Origin: Lysinibacillus sp. PLM2
Lineage (GTDB): Bacteria > Bacillota > Bacilli > Bacillales_A > Planococcaceae
Direction: 5' to 3'
Length of the DNA stretch: 64,000 nt
Assembly (NCBI GenBank): GCA_023168345.1
Contig: AP025689.1
Location: 3,802,001-3,866,000, forward strand
Below the pieces are notes generated by a model, which saw only the letters and a list, made by a program, of their open reading frames with translations, made no database searches and was not told the DNA's origin. The position numbers and the translations under genes were made by a program. Shown one piece after another: positions 1-7,436 of this stretch; position 1 is the stretch's first letter, and every line of letters begins with the position of its first letter.

Positions 1-384
1 GATTTTCATTTTAATATTAAAAGAGAATTTATTTTGTATTAGTTTTAATAATCCTTCTTTTCAAAGGTTGCACAGGTAAACGGCTCTCCCATTCCTTCTT
101 TTGGCCAATTTTAAATAGCCTTGCTCAGGAGGATTTTGTGAAGCTTAGTGGAATACCCTGTTCACGAAATCGGTAGTATATAATTGGTCGAAGTATTTAC
201 ATTCTTTTACTATAAATATCTTTTATTATGTGTCGTTTCCAGTATGGATATACCATATAAATGAAAAAATTAGGATTTATGTTATATAAAACATAGACAT
301 ACTTGTAAAGCAATAAAAGATGTAAGGAATATTCAATAAGTAGATTTATTTTTATTAAAGGCAAGAATTAAGTGGGGTATCATA
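1..384. other. Gene-free left edge
   Basis: No credible coding region, RNA gene or repeat is visible here. The sequence is AT-rich with stop codons in all frames. A short minus-strand stretch around positions 60-110 reads like a coding remnant but could not be matched to a family. Confidence 0.5.
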
Positions 385-579
385 ATGAAAAAGAAACTCA
401 AAAGTAACCGAATCCGTTGTAAACATTGTAATGATATTATCGAATCAAAGAGTACTTATGACTTTCAGATATGCAGATGTAAGGCCGTCGCGGTAGATGG
501 TGGATTAGAGTATGGAAGACGAATTTATGTTTCAAATCCAGCAGAAGAGCATTATGAAGAGCTGTCAGAATATGAATGA
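385..579 (+). CDS. Small DUF7695-like zinc-ribbon protein
   Basis: A 64-residue protein with an N-terminal CxxC (KCKHC-like, residues 12-15), a later CRC motif (residues 30-32), then an AVDGGLEYGRR segment. This arrangement resembles the short DUF7695 proteins found across Bacilli; their function is unknown to me. A GTGGGG ribosome site lies 6 bases before the ATG and a hairpin follows the stop. The gene stands alone between AT-rich gaps at the distal end of the island. Family assignment is from memory and moderately sure. Confidence 0.7.
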   Translation: MKKKLKSNRIRCKHCNDIIESKSTYDFQICRCKAVAVDGGLEYGRRIYVSNPAEEHYEELSEYE

Positions 580-585
580 TATATT

Positions 586-627
586 AAGAAGAATTGATAT
601 TCATTAAGGGAATATCAATTCTTCTTT
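586..627 (+). terminator. Hairpin after the DUF7695-like gene
   Basis: A 17-bp perfect stem (AAGAAGAATTGATATTC and its complement) with a short loop begins 7 bases after the stop codon. The T-run after it is short, so termination may be weak. Confidence 0.6.
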
Positions 628-669
628 GATTCTCCATCTGTTTAATATACCTCCAATTTCACCGTCTAG

Positions 670-835
670 TGTTATAAGACAAAAAAGTCGGGAACTACGG
701 AGGCTTCGATTATAAGAAGCTTAAGTAATTTTTTGAGTTAGTTTATTGCTTTTCAAATGAGTAAACAGTAACAATTCGGTACACGACTTTTTTGTATAGC
801 AGAAAGAAATACGGTTCCCGACTTTTACTTTTACA
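670..835. mobile_element. MITE-like or Tn7-type end with inverted AAAAGTCGGGAAC repeats
   Basis: A 166-base non-coding element. Its left edge reads TGT...AAAAGTCGGGAAC and its right edge GTTCCCGACTTTT...ACA, so a 13-base core is a perfect inverted repeat and the tips are TGT/ACA. A third related half-site (CACGACTTTTTT) lies at 782-793. TGT tips and repeated internal sites are typical of transposases of the TnsB/TniA kind, so this may be a miniature derivative or a transposon end. It abuts the broken cadA start. No coding capacity is visible. Confidence 0.5.
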
Positions 836-851
836 AGCAATAAATTCATCC

Positions 852-906
852 CTGAACACGATAGGTTTTCATTTCTTCTTCAGATAGTTTTACTTGTTTT
901 TCAGAC
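852..906 (-). pseudogene. cadA: cadA stub: first codons of the cadmium P-type ATPase
   Basis: An ATG at 904-906 overlaps the cadC stop. It encodes MSEKQVKLSEEEMKTYRVQG and then a TGA. That string matches the N-terminus of Staphylococcus-type CadA, which would continue FTC into the metal-binding domain. Everything after about residue 18 is gone. The inverted-repeat element ending at 835 lies just downstream, so insertion followed by deletion is the likely cause. The product cannot be an ATPase. Confidence 0.75.
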
Positions 907-1269
907 ATTTGCTTTCACCTCTTTCTGATGTGCTAAAGCAATTACTATTAACTGTTTGACATGTTCATCATCCAGTGAATAAAACGCTAATTTTCCTTCT
1001 TTTCGATACTTTACAATCCCTTGTTTATTTAATGTCCTTAAATGATGAGAAGCCGTTGCAACAGAAGAACCAATAATATTAGCAACATCACATACACATA
1101 ACTCATCATCTTGGCATAAAGCATAGGAAATTTTTGCTCTATTTTCATCTGCAAGTGCTTTAAACAATTGCGTAACGCTACCTATATCCTCTTTTTCTAA
1201 TTCCCCTTGTATTCGATTGACTTTTTCCTCGTCATAACAATAAATCTCACAAGAATCTTTTTTGCTCAT
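901..1269 (-). CDS. cadC: Metal-sensing ArsR/SmtB repressor CadC
   Basis: A 122-residue winged-helix repressor of the cadmium/lead/zinc-sensing CadC branch. The soft-metal site is present: the N-terminal CEIYC pair and the ELCVCD cysteines in the alpha-4 region. The helix-turn-helix (SVATASHHLRTL) and the wing follow. Length equals the staphylococcal protein. The ATG at 1269 is chosen because AAGGAG sits 8 bases upstream; an in-frame GTG at 1278 overlaps that site. Two palindromic operators precede it. Its normal partner cadA is only a stub, so CadC now seems to serve itself and the methyltransferase-cadD operon. Confidence 0.93.
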   Translation of the reverse strand: MSKKDSCEIYCYDEEKVNRIQGELEKEDIGSVTQLFKALADENRAKISYALCQDDELCVCDVANIIGSSVATASHHLRTLNKQGIVKYRKEGKLAFYSLDDEHVKQLIVIALAHQKEVKANV

Positions 1270-1286
1270 TAGTTTCACTCCTTATC

Positions 1287-1350
1287 ATTCAAACATTCAC
1301 TTGAATATATTGTAACCCTTTTTTATCGTTATTCAAACATTAATTTGAAT
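1287..1350 (-). promoter_or_regulatory. cadC promoter with two CadC operators
   Basis: Two palindromes of the form ATTCAAAyAtt...TTGAAT occur at 1287-1308 and 1331-1350. The minus-strand promoter lies between and under them: -35 TTTGAA (1332-1337), 17 bases, -10 TACAAT (1309-1314). They match the TCAAATAAATATTTGA-type cad operator. The same layout recurs at 2625-2688. Confidence 0.8.
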
Positions 1351-1386
1351 GAAATCAAAAAAGGTACCGATAATAAATCATTTTAA

Positions 1387-2004
1387 TTAAAATATGAATG
1401 AAAACAATTCATTGAATGTCCCATTTTCATACATGATATAAATTCCTAATCCTATAAAGATAATTGGAACAATCCAACGTTCATACTTTTCAATTTTTTC
1501 CGATACAAATTCCACATGTGCTAAACGATAACCCATGTAGAGTAAAACCCAAATCATTATTAAAAAGACAATAATAGAGACAATGATCTCGGTCCCGTTT
1601 AATGTCGTGAAATACGGTACATAAATGGAAAAGTCATCTGCACTGGAAGACAATACAATAAAAGTGACTGTTAGAAATAATTGATTAAACCTACCTGATG
1701 AAAATAAGGACAATATGCTGCTATCATCTTCGTCTTCTTCTCCTTTAATCCAAACCTTTATTCCTAAATAAATGGGTAAAAGCCCAAGAAGTCCTATGAC
1801 CCATTGTTGAGGGATTAGGTTGGCGACACCTAGGGAAACTAAAAGACTAGCTCCTATAACAATGATCGTTCCAAGATACTTTCCAATCCATACATGTTTT
1901 TCTTGTCCTTTTTTTATTTGTGAAAACAATAAAATTAAAATAACAAGATAATCAATCCCTGTCGCTACATAAATAGCCGCAGCTGTTAGTATAGTTGTTA
2001 TCAT
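1387..2004 (-). CDS. cadD: CadD-family cadmium resistance transporter
   Basis: A 205-residue membrane protein with about five to six hydrophobic segments and a SSSADDFSIYVPYF motif in the middle, typical of the CadD cadmium-resistance family. It should sit in the cytoplasmic membrane and export or sequester cadmium; the mechanism is poorly defined for the family. GGAGGGG lies 5 bases before the ATG. The start codon directly abuts the stop of the upstream methyltransferase, so both come from one transcript under the CadC-type promoter at 2625-2688. Confidence 0.88.
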   Translation of the reverse strand: MITTILTAAAIYVATGIDYLVILILLFSQIKKGQEKHVWIGKYLGTIIVIGASLLVSLGVANLIPQQWVIGLLGLLPIYLGIKVWIKGEEDEDDSSILSLFSSGRFNQLFLTVTFIVLSSSADDFSIYVPYFTTLNGTEIIVSIIVFLIMIWVLLYMGYRLAHVEFVSEKIEKYERWIVPIIFIGLGIYIMYENGTFNELFSFIF

Positions 2005-2607
2005 TTATTCCCCTCCACTTTTTAAACAAAGGAAAGACCCGACTCCCTTTGAAATAATTCTTTTTTCTTCTAAAATTTCGAACCCTGTTTCCTTCAGTTG
2101 ATGAGTGAACTCATCCCATGTAAAGTAGGCTTCTGGGGGATGATCTAATTTAAAGTAAGTGGCAAAAAAGTGAGAAGCATCTTTATTCAAATCTTCGATT
2201 AAAAGCACCCCACCTGGCTTTATTACCCGATAAAGTTCTGCAATTGCATCTTTCCAGCGAGGAATATGATGGAGGATTCCGAAAACAAAAACAGCATCAA
2301 ACTTATTGGAATCTAAATGTGTTTCTAACACGCTGCCAACAAAGAAATTTAAATCGGGATATTCTTTTTTCGCTTTATCAATTTGCGAAGGCATGATATC
2401 AAATCCTACAAGTTCAGCAGGACGAAATTCTTGAATTAGTTTTGTACTATATCCTGATCCACACCCTGCATCTAATACTGCCTTTCCCTCTAAGGAAAGA
2501 TTATGCCTATCTAAAAATTCCTTAAAGGTTTTAAATTCAATGCTTTTTTGCAACCAACGTCTAATCGGATTATTCATCATATAAAACTCAATTTTATTTA
2601 ACTCCAT
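2005..2607 (-). CDS. Class I SAM-dependent methyltransferase
   Basis: A 200-residue Rossmann-fold methyltransferase. Motif I is VLDAGCGSGYSTKL (near residue 45), followed by an acidic GFDIMPSQ strand, FVFGILHHIPRW and the VIKPGGVLLIEDL post-motif. The fold is UbiE/Methyltransf_11-like; the substrate is unknown. It lacks the cysteine pattern of ArsM arsenite methyltransferases. The ATG at 2607 is preferred (GGGAG 9 bases upstream). It is first in an operon with cadD and has a CadC-type promoter, which suggests a role during metal stress; that is an inference. Confidence 0.85.
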   Translation of the reverse strand: MELNKIEFYMMNNPIRRWLQKSIEFKTFKEFLDRHNLSLEGKAVLDAGCGSGYSTKLIQEFRPAELVGFDIMPSQIDKAKKEYPDLNFFVGSVLETHLDSNKFDAVFVFGILHHIPRWKDAIAELYRVIKPGGVLLIEDLNKDASHFFATYFKLDHPPEAYFTWDEFTHQLKETGFEILEEKRIISKGVGSFLCLKSGGE

Positions 2608-2624
2608 ACATGACAACTCCCTTC

Positions 2625-2688
2625 ATTCAAATATTCATTTGAATATATTATACCCCTTTTTTTATTTTATTCAAACAATTATTTGAAT
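2625..2688 (-). promoter_or_regulatory. CadC-type promoter/operators of the methyltransferase-cadD operon
   Basis: Two ATTCAAAyA...TTTGAAT palindromes lie at 2625-2646 and 2669-2688. Between them is a minus-strand promoter: -35 TTTGAA (2670-2675), 17 bases, -10 TATAAT (2647-2652). The arrangement copies that of cadC, so CadC probably represses both units. Confidence 0.8.
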
Positions 2689-2824
2689 GATAATCTAACG
2701 AAAATGACTTTTCAACCACAAGTAAATACCTAGTAAAAAGGAGAATCTTGTAAAAAACTAATCCTAAATTAGGAAAAATATGTTTTAATAAAGAAGATAG
2801 TCCAGAAAGGAGAGTGTAAAATAA

Positions 2825-3757
2825 ATGCCAAGTGAACATCAAGATATTATTGACTTACTAGCCGATAAACCTTATCTAAAAGACTTATTTCTTGAGGTAG
2901 GTTTGGATAGTCAGTTAACCCAATTATTACAAGAATTAATTAGTGTTACCGATGATGATCGTCCTCTAAATGGACAAGTTATCTCGCGAAGTACAATTTT
3001 TGAGCGAACAGAGAGATTCATCCAATGCTCAAGAAAAGTAGATGAAGTGGACAACACAGACGATCAAGGACAACCTCGCCAACCAACGCAATTTGTGCCC
3101 CCCTTAACGAAGGGACAATTAATAAAAGCAAAATTTTCAGCAGTTGGGAGCGAACTCGATAGAGAACATTTTGCTATCGTATGGGATGCTATTCCAAACA
3201 GAGATTCCATTCAGGTAATACCAACAGAAAGCATGAAAAGTAAAATAAAAGAAACTAAACATCGGTTCAGTATTGGGAAAATTCGTCCTTTATCACTGGC
3301 AACAGCGGTATGTATGGAGCAAATAACATGTATAAGTCGAAAAAGGATTGTCAAAACTGAATTTACAAAGCAAAATATTCCTGTTTACCTCTCTTCAGAT
3401 CAGGAAAAGAGAATTGAAGAAGGTATTCGTGTAATGTTGTTAAATGAAGAATCTTTGCTAGAGCACCTAATTAAAAACAATTTAAAGTTTATTCCACAAT
3501 TTGATAACCCAGCACAACAGTTAACCCATTTGTTAAGACCGTTGATGTCAAAGAGTTACGATAAGAAAGTTTTAACTTATACACTCTACAACGATTCAAC
3601 GGAGTACAAAATCACTTGGGTAAAAACTTCTTTAAAAAAAGAACGTAGAGTCAGGACCATTCAAAGCCTAGCCAATGTCATTGATACCGACACAAAAGAT
3701 AGGATAACGGCAAGAAATGAAATTTACCAAAAAATGTTGGAAACGGTGATTTCATAA
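2825..3757 (+). CDS. PemK/MazF-like protein with long N- and C-terminal extensions
   Basis: A 310-residue protein. Residues about 90-185 (TKGQLIKAKF, GSELDREHFAIVW, IQVIPTES, LATAVCMEQITCI) follow the SH3-like barrel of PemK/MazF ribonuclease toxins. An 85-residue acidic N-terminal part and a 120-residue C-terminal part are not recognised. The family's loop (G-x-E then A/P-x-V) is present, but I cannot confirm the catalytic residues. No antitoxin-sized gene sits next to it, which is unusual for a type II toxin. It is cargo of the glmS-proximal island. It may be a divergent regulator rather than an active toxin. Confidence 0.6.
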   Translation: MPSEHQDIIDLLADKPYLKDLFLEVGLDSQLTQLLQELISVTDDDRPLNGQVISRSTIFERTERFIQCSRKVDEVDNTDDQGQPRQPTQFVPPLTKGQLIKAKFSAVGSELDREHFAIVWDAIPNRDSIQVIPTESMKSKIKETKHRFSIGKIRPLSLATAVCMEQITCISRKRIVKTEFTKQNIPVYLSSDQEKRIEEGIRVMLLNEESLLEHLIKNNLKFIPQFDNPAQQLTHLLRPLMSKSYDKKVLTYTLYNDSTEYKITWVKTSLKKERRVRTIQSLANVIDTDTKDRITARNEIYQKMLETVIS

Positions 3758-3890
3758 AATATCGGCTAAAATATATTGCATATTTTACCAACATGAGTTA
3801 TTCTATTATTAGTAAATAACCTTCACGTCAAGGTAATCTTGACAAATAGCAATACTACATACCTTTAAGCTCGGTAAGCGAGCACAAAAA

Positions 3891-3917
3891 AAAGCCTCCT
3901 TTTTCAAAGGAGGCTTT
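3891..3917 (-). terminator. Terminator overlapping the end of the small zinc-ribbon gene
   Basis: An 11-bp stem AAAGCCTCCTT / AAGGAGGCTTT with a short loop. Read on the minus strand it is followed by eight Ts. It includes the last codons and stop of the gene at 3904-4125. Confidence 0.85.
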
Positions 3918-4125
3918 GTTCATGTTCTAAATCAAAGTCATCTGGTTGAAAATCTAAATAATAGTTAAGTTCTTTCCCACAACATGGACATGTTTTTCTA
4001 TTATTGCTATTTAGTTCAAATATCGTTTGCTTTGCAGCTGTTTCGGATATTGCTTCTAATTCACGTGTGATAGAACGGTTATCACATTGTCGATCCGAAC
4101 AAAACAAAGAGATGTAATATCTCAT
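3904..4125 (-). CDS. Small zinc-ribbon protein of unknown function
   Basis: A 73-residue protein with a CPCCGKEL zinc-knuckle near residue 47 and an N-terminal FCSDRQCD pair, so four cysteine ligands are available. An AGGAGG site lies 7 bases before the ATG, and a strong terminator overlaps its last codons, which supports a real gene. The family is not recognised. It sits between the PemK-like gene and the transposition remnants, so it is probably island cargo. Confidence 0.6.
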   Translation of the reverse strand: MRYYISLFCSDRQCDNRSITRELEAISETAAKQTIFELNSNNRKTCPCCGKELNYYLDFQPDDFDLEHEQSLL

Positions 4126-4242
4126 ATATAATCCTCCTCTATTTCCTTTTTCCCCTTACTATCTTTTTTATGCAGTTTTTCCTTTGAAATTCCTGTTTTC
4201 TGGGGAAAAGAGTAAGTAATTAACAATGCTTAATATGAAAAT

Positions 4243-4279
4243 AAAAATGAACTTAGAGTTTTTCTCTAAGTTCATTTTT
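4243..4279 (-). terminator. Terminator after the reversed tnsD fragment
   Basis: A 16-bp stem (AAAAATGAACTTAGAG and complement) with a 5-base loop, followed on the minus strand by an AT-rich tail. It begins at the stop codon of the tnsC/tnsD remnant and probably was the natural terminator of tnsD. Confidence 0.75.
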
Positions 4280-4800
4280 ATTTATTGTTAAGACTCTCGT
4301 ATTGAGTTACTTTAAGCGAAATAAACCTTTTCACTTCGTTTGATACATCTGAACGAATCCCTGCTTTTCTGTATATTTTCCATTCGATGATTGGTTCCCC
4401 TTCTTCTTTTAATTTTTCAATGCAGAATTCAACTCGTCTTTTTTGGAAGGCTACTAGATCTTCTGAAACTTTACTGATAAACTCCATTGATTCAGGTAGC
4501 TTTTCCGACTTTTTCTCCAATACGGATAGCTTGTTAATTTTCTTCCCTAGTGATGTTGCTGTAATTCTTGTGGGTTTTTCAGCATCAAAATCCCAATTTT
4601 GAACCGCTTTCTTTAATCATGCCAAAAATTCCTCATCTCTTTTTTTTCCAATTCAAGATCCAAATGCTTCTCAAATGGCTGAAAATATTGAAAAAGTCTC
4701 TGGATACAATGGAACCGATAATTCGGATTTAAGGTCCGTTCTTTTTCATCAAACGGAGGAAACATTGATATTTGTTCAATAACGTCATCCTCAGTAAAAA
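4278..4800 (-). pseudogene. Tn7-like remnant: tnsC start joined to tnsD end
   Basis: Read on the minus strand, the first part (about 4800-4680) encodes KHLFTEDDVIEQISMFPPF, ERTLNPNYRFHCIQRLFQYF and FEKHLDLE, which looks like the N-terminal region of Tn7-like TnsC. It then passes directly into KKRDEEFLA, a stop/frameshift near 4617-4640, and LKKAVQNWDFDAEKPTRITATSLG, KLPESMEFISKVSEDL and WKIYRKAGIR, which look like the C-terminal end of TnsD. The middle of tnsC and most of tnsD are missing. The largest open piece is 80 codons (4278-4520). It is not functional. Assignments rest on recalled family motifs. Confidence 0.7.
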
Positions 4801-5722
4801 GATGCTTAATTTTTTTGTAACACTTGTTAATACGATTGGTATTCCTGTAATTATCGTAGGTACGAATAAAGCAATCTCAGTGTTACAGAGTGAGTTTAGA
4901 CAAGCTAGACATGGGAGTGATCAAGGAGATATGGTTTGGTCACAAATGCCACATGACGCATCGTGGGATTTATTTATGGATGGGATGTGGGAGTATCAGT
5001 GGACAACCGAATATACACCTCTATCATCTGAACTCAGCGAATTGATTTACGAGGAGAGCCAAGGAATTCTCGACATTGCAGTGAAACTTTTCATGTTATC
5101 ACAGGTAAGAGCTATTGCAACTGGAGAAGAAAAATTAAGTAAACAAATGATCAAACAAGTGGCTAGCGATAGTCTTAGACTGGTTAAGTCTATGCTAGAA
5201 GCATTAAGGTCAGGAATTCCAAGCGAAATCGCCAAATATGAGGATATTCGACCAATTGATATGGATGAGGAAATGGAAAAATATAAAGGCTCCATAGATT
5301 TACAAGAGAAGATTCGCATTCAAAAGAAAATCCAAGAACAAAAGCGAGTGAAAAAGGAACAATCTCTTTTAGAAGAAGTAACGTTGCAACTATTATCCAT
5401 GGATTTCGAACCAAAAGAAGTTCAGAGTGCTATTAAAAAAGTGCTCAAACAATTTGGGGAAGACATTGAAAAATCAATTGTGCTGAAAGAGGCTGTAAAA
5501 TTGCTTATTGATAAAGATGAAAAGAAAGCGGATAGTCCAAGTAAGAAAAAGAGAGCAACGCCATCAAGTGAAAATTATTTAGTCTGCTTAATGCACGAAG
5601 CAAGACAGAAGAAGAAATCTGTCTATGAATATTTTCTTGATCAAGGAATCATTAAAAAACCATTAGATGAGTTATGGGAGGATAAAGAAGTTGCTACATT
5701 GGTTTACGACGCCATATCCTGA
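4800..5722 (+). pseudogene. tnsC: Truncated Tn7-like TnsC (C-terminal part only)
   Basis: From about position 4800 the frame encodes KMLNFFVTLVNTIGIPVIIVGTNKA, then WEYQWTTEYTPL, LIYEESQGILDIAVKLFML and a charged C-terminal tail. This is the region after Walker B of the TnsC/TniB AAA+ regulator. The P-loop and Walker B are absent, so it cannot hydrolyse ATP. The open frame begins at 4772, but its first ten codons are antisense of the opposite fragment. It overlaps the tnsD start by 32 bases, the usual coupling in such operons. Confidence 0.8.
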
Positions 5723-7259
5723 TGAATTGCTTTACAGTGTGTTTGCAAGATATCATGTCAGATCAGGAAATACAAGTCCTAAAATGGCGATCGAAGAACT
5801 GTTCGGAAAACGAACAGTTCGTTCAGTTTGGGATTTACCTGCTAACTTAAATGTGTTATTGAATCAAATTGGTTCCTATTGGAATGAAGAAAAATTGATT
5901 AATAATCATACAATGTATCCTTATTATGCCTCCTTTTTACTTCCGAAACAGGCAAAACAAGTGAAAAAATCTATGTTTGATAGTGATGGAAGTACAATCC
6001 ATACCCGTATTGGTGTTGCTGCAAGCAATGTGAAAGTAAAAACCAATCTTTTGGTATGCAGTGACTGTATTAAAGAAGATATGGAAACTCATGGTGAAAC
6101 GTATTGGCGGCGGGTTCATCAAGCCCCAGGCGTTTTTATTTGTCCGAAACATGAAACGGTGCTAGAGAAAACAACCGTTTCAGCAAAATCCGAAAACCAG
6201 CATGAGTTTATTGTTGCTACTCCTTTTGTTGAAAGAAAAAAAGTTAATCTTAATGGTTTAAATGATGAAGATATTCAGTTCTTGGTAAAGGTTGCAAAAG
6301 TGACAGAATCGCTTCTAAACAATCCCCATCTTCAAACAAATGATAATACTATTCGGAATAAATACTTGGAACTATTAAAGCAGAAGGGATACGCAAATAT
6401 TAACGGATTTATAAAACGGGAAAGGTTATATCAAAGTTTTGGGGTAAAATTCTCCGACACTATATTAGAACTATTGCAATCTGCTGTGACGTTCAAAGAA
6501 TCCGATTGGTTAACGATGGTTTTTCAAAAGCACCGTAAATCCTTTCATCCGATTCGGCATTTGTTAGTAATGATGTTTTTGGAAACGGATTTGGAGCATT
6601 TGCTTGGTAAAAATGAATTCCTCCCATTTGGTAAAGGACCATGGTTATGTTTGAATGTAGCTTGTCCGAACTATCATAAGCGTGTTGTAAAGGATTTACG
6701 AATTACATTGGATTATGGTACAAGGAAGCCTGTTGGAACCTTTCAATACGATTGTGGCTTTATTTATTCAAGAAAAGGTCCCGATCGAAATGAAGAAGAT
6801 AAATTTCGAATTGGCACAATAAAAGAATACGGTCATGTTTTGAAGAAAAAGCTGACCGAAGCAGTTAATGAAGGTAAAACACTTGCTGAGATTTCAAGGG
6901 AATTTCAAGCAGACCGTGGAACAATCAAAAAATACGCAGCTAAATTGAATTTAAATGTTCTATGGAAGACTCCAAAAATAGAAGCAGAAATCGTTCAAGG
7001 TCCAATTGAAGATTTAGAGAAGCAAGTACAATTAAGAAAAGAGAAATGGATGGAAATTCAAGAGTTGTATCCCGAGAAGTCTAAAACGGAACTCAGAAAA
7101 CTGGTACCTGATGTTTATGCTTTTTTGTATCGTAATGACCGAGACTGGCTAAATGAATTTTCACCAATCAAGAACAAAATTCAGACTCCTAACCACCGAG
7201 TTGATCGAATTATGCCAATATTAATTATAAAACCAAACTGTTACTTTTATAGTTTTTAG
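5691..7259 (+). CDS. tnsD: TnsD/TniQ-family Tn7-like targeting protein, C-terminally cut
   Basis: A 522-residue TniQ-family protein. It opens with MLHWFTTPYPDELLYSVFAR, the family hallmark, and has the CCCH zinc finger (C123, C126, C151, H154). Later come SRKGPDRNEEDKFRIGTIKEYG, an HTH-like LAEISREFQADRGTIKKYA, and the WLYR-like FLYRNDRDWLNEFSP. In the family it binds the 3' end of glmS and directs insertion downstream. The TTG at 5691 is chosen: GGGAGG lies 9 bases upstream. After RVD (about 7204) it ends in 17 unrelated residues; the missing C-terminal segment appears on the other strand at 4278-4690. Probably inactive or altered. Confidence 0.85.
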   Translation: MLHWFTTPYPDELLYSVFARYHVRSGNTSPKMAIEELFGKRTVRSVWDLPANLNVLLNQIGSYWNEEKLINNHTMYPYYASFLLPKQAKQVKKSMFDSDGSTIHTRIGVAASNVKVKTNLLVCSDCIKEDMETHGETYWRRVHQAPGVFICPKHETVLEKTTVSAKSENQHEFIVATPFVERKKVNLNGLNDEDIQFLVKVAKVTESLLNNPHLQTNDNTIRNKYLELLKQKGYANINGFIKRERLYQSFGVKFSDTILELLQSAVTFKESDWLTMVFQKHRKSFHPIRHLLVMMFLETDLEHLLGKNEFLPFGKGPWLCLNVACPNYHKRVVKDLRITLDYGTRKPVGTFQYDCGFIYSRKGPDRNEEDKFRIGTIKEYGHVLKKKLTEAVNEGKTLAEISREFQADRGTIKKYAAKLNLNVLWKTPKIEAEIVQGPIEDLEKQVQLRKEKWMEIQELYPEKSKTELRKLVPDVYAFLYRNDRDWLNEFSPIKNKIQTPNHRVDRIMPILIIKPNCYFYSF

Positions 7260-7300
7260 TAAATTACACTTAATAAATACTATTGGAGGTAAAAACAAGA

Positions 7301-7340
7301 AAACCTTGATACAGCGGGGTTTATCGCAGTACCAAGGTGA
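7301..7340. repeat. Hairpin-forming ACCTTG/CAAGGT inverted repeat
   Basis: ACCTTG...CAAGGT (7304-7337) encloses a GC-rich AGCGGGGT loop, 50 bases after the truncated tnsD. It stands out from the AT-rich surroundings and may be part of the transposon end region. Confidence 0.4.
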
Positions 7341-7347
7341 ACCTTTG

Positions 7348-7426
7348 TGTCATAACAACTTATAATTAGATGTCAAATATAATTATAAGTTGTGACAGTA
7401 TTAGTTATAACTCACAATTTTGTTAT
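7348..7426. mobile_element. Probable Tn7-like right end next to glmS
   Basis: Position 7348 starts TGTCATAACAACTTATAATT. Its inverted partner AATTATAAGTTGTGACA ends at 7397. A further palindromic pair TTATAAC/GTTATAA lies at 7404-7426. Repeated related sites ending in ACA (7397 or 7416) are what a TnsB-bound end should look like. These tips are 39 and 20 bases from the glmS stop, close to the ~25 bases known for Tn7. The exact end cannot be fixed without the other end. Confidence 0.5.
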
Positions 7427-7436
7427 AAATAACTCC

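Noticed and set aside
2648-2842. Minus-strand open frame of 64 codons
   Set aside because: It runs through the CadC operator/promoter region, has no ribosome site and overlaps the next gene's start.
4387-4602. Plus-strand open frame of 71 codons
   Set aside because: It is antisense to the tnsC/tnsD remnant, which keeps family motifs on the minus strand.
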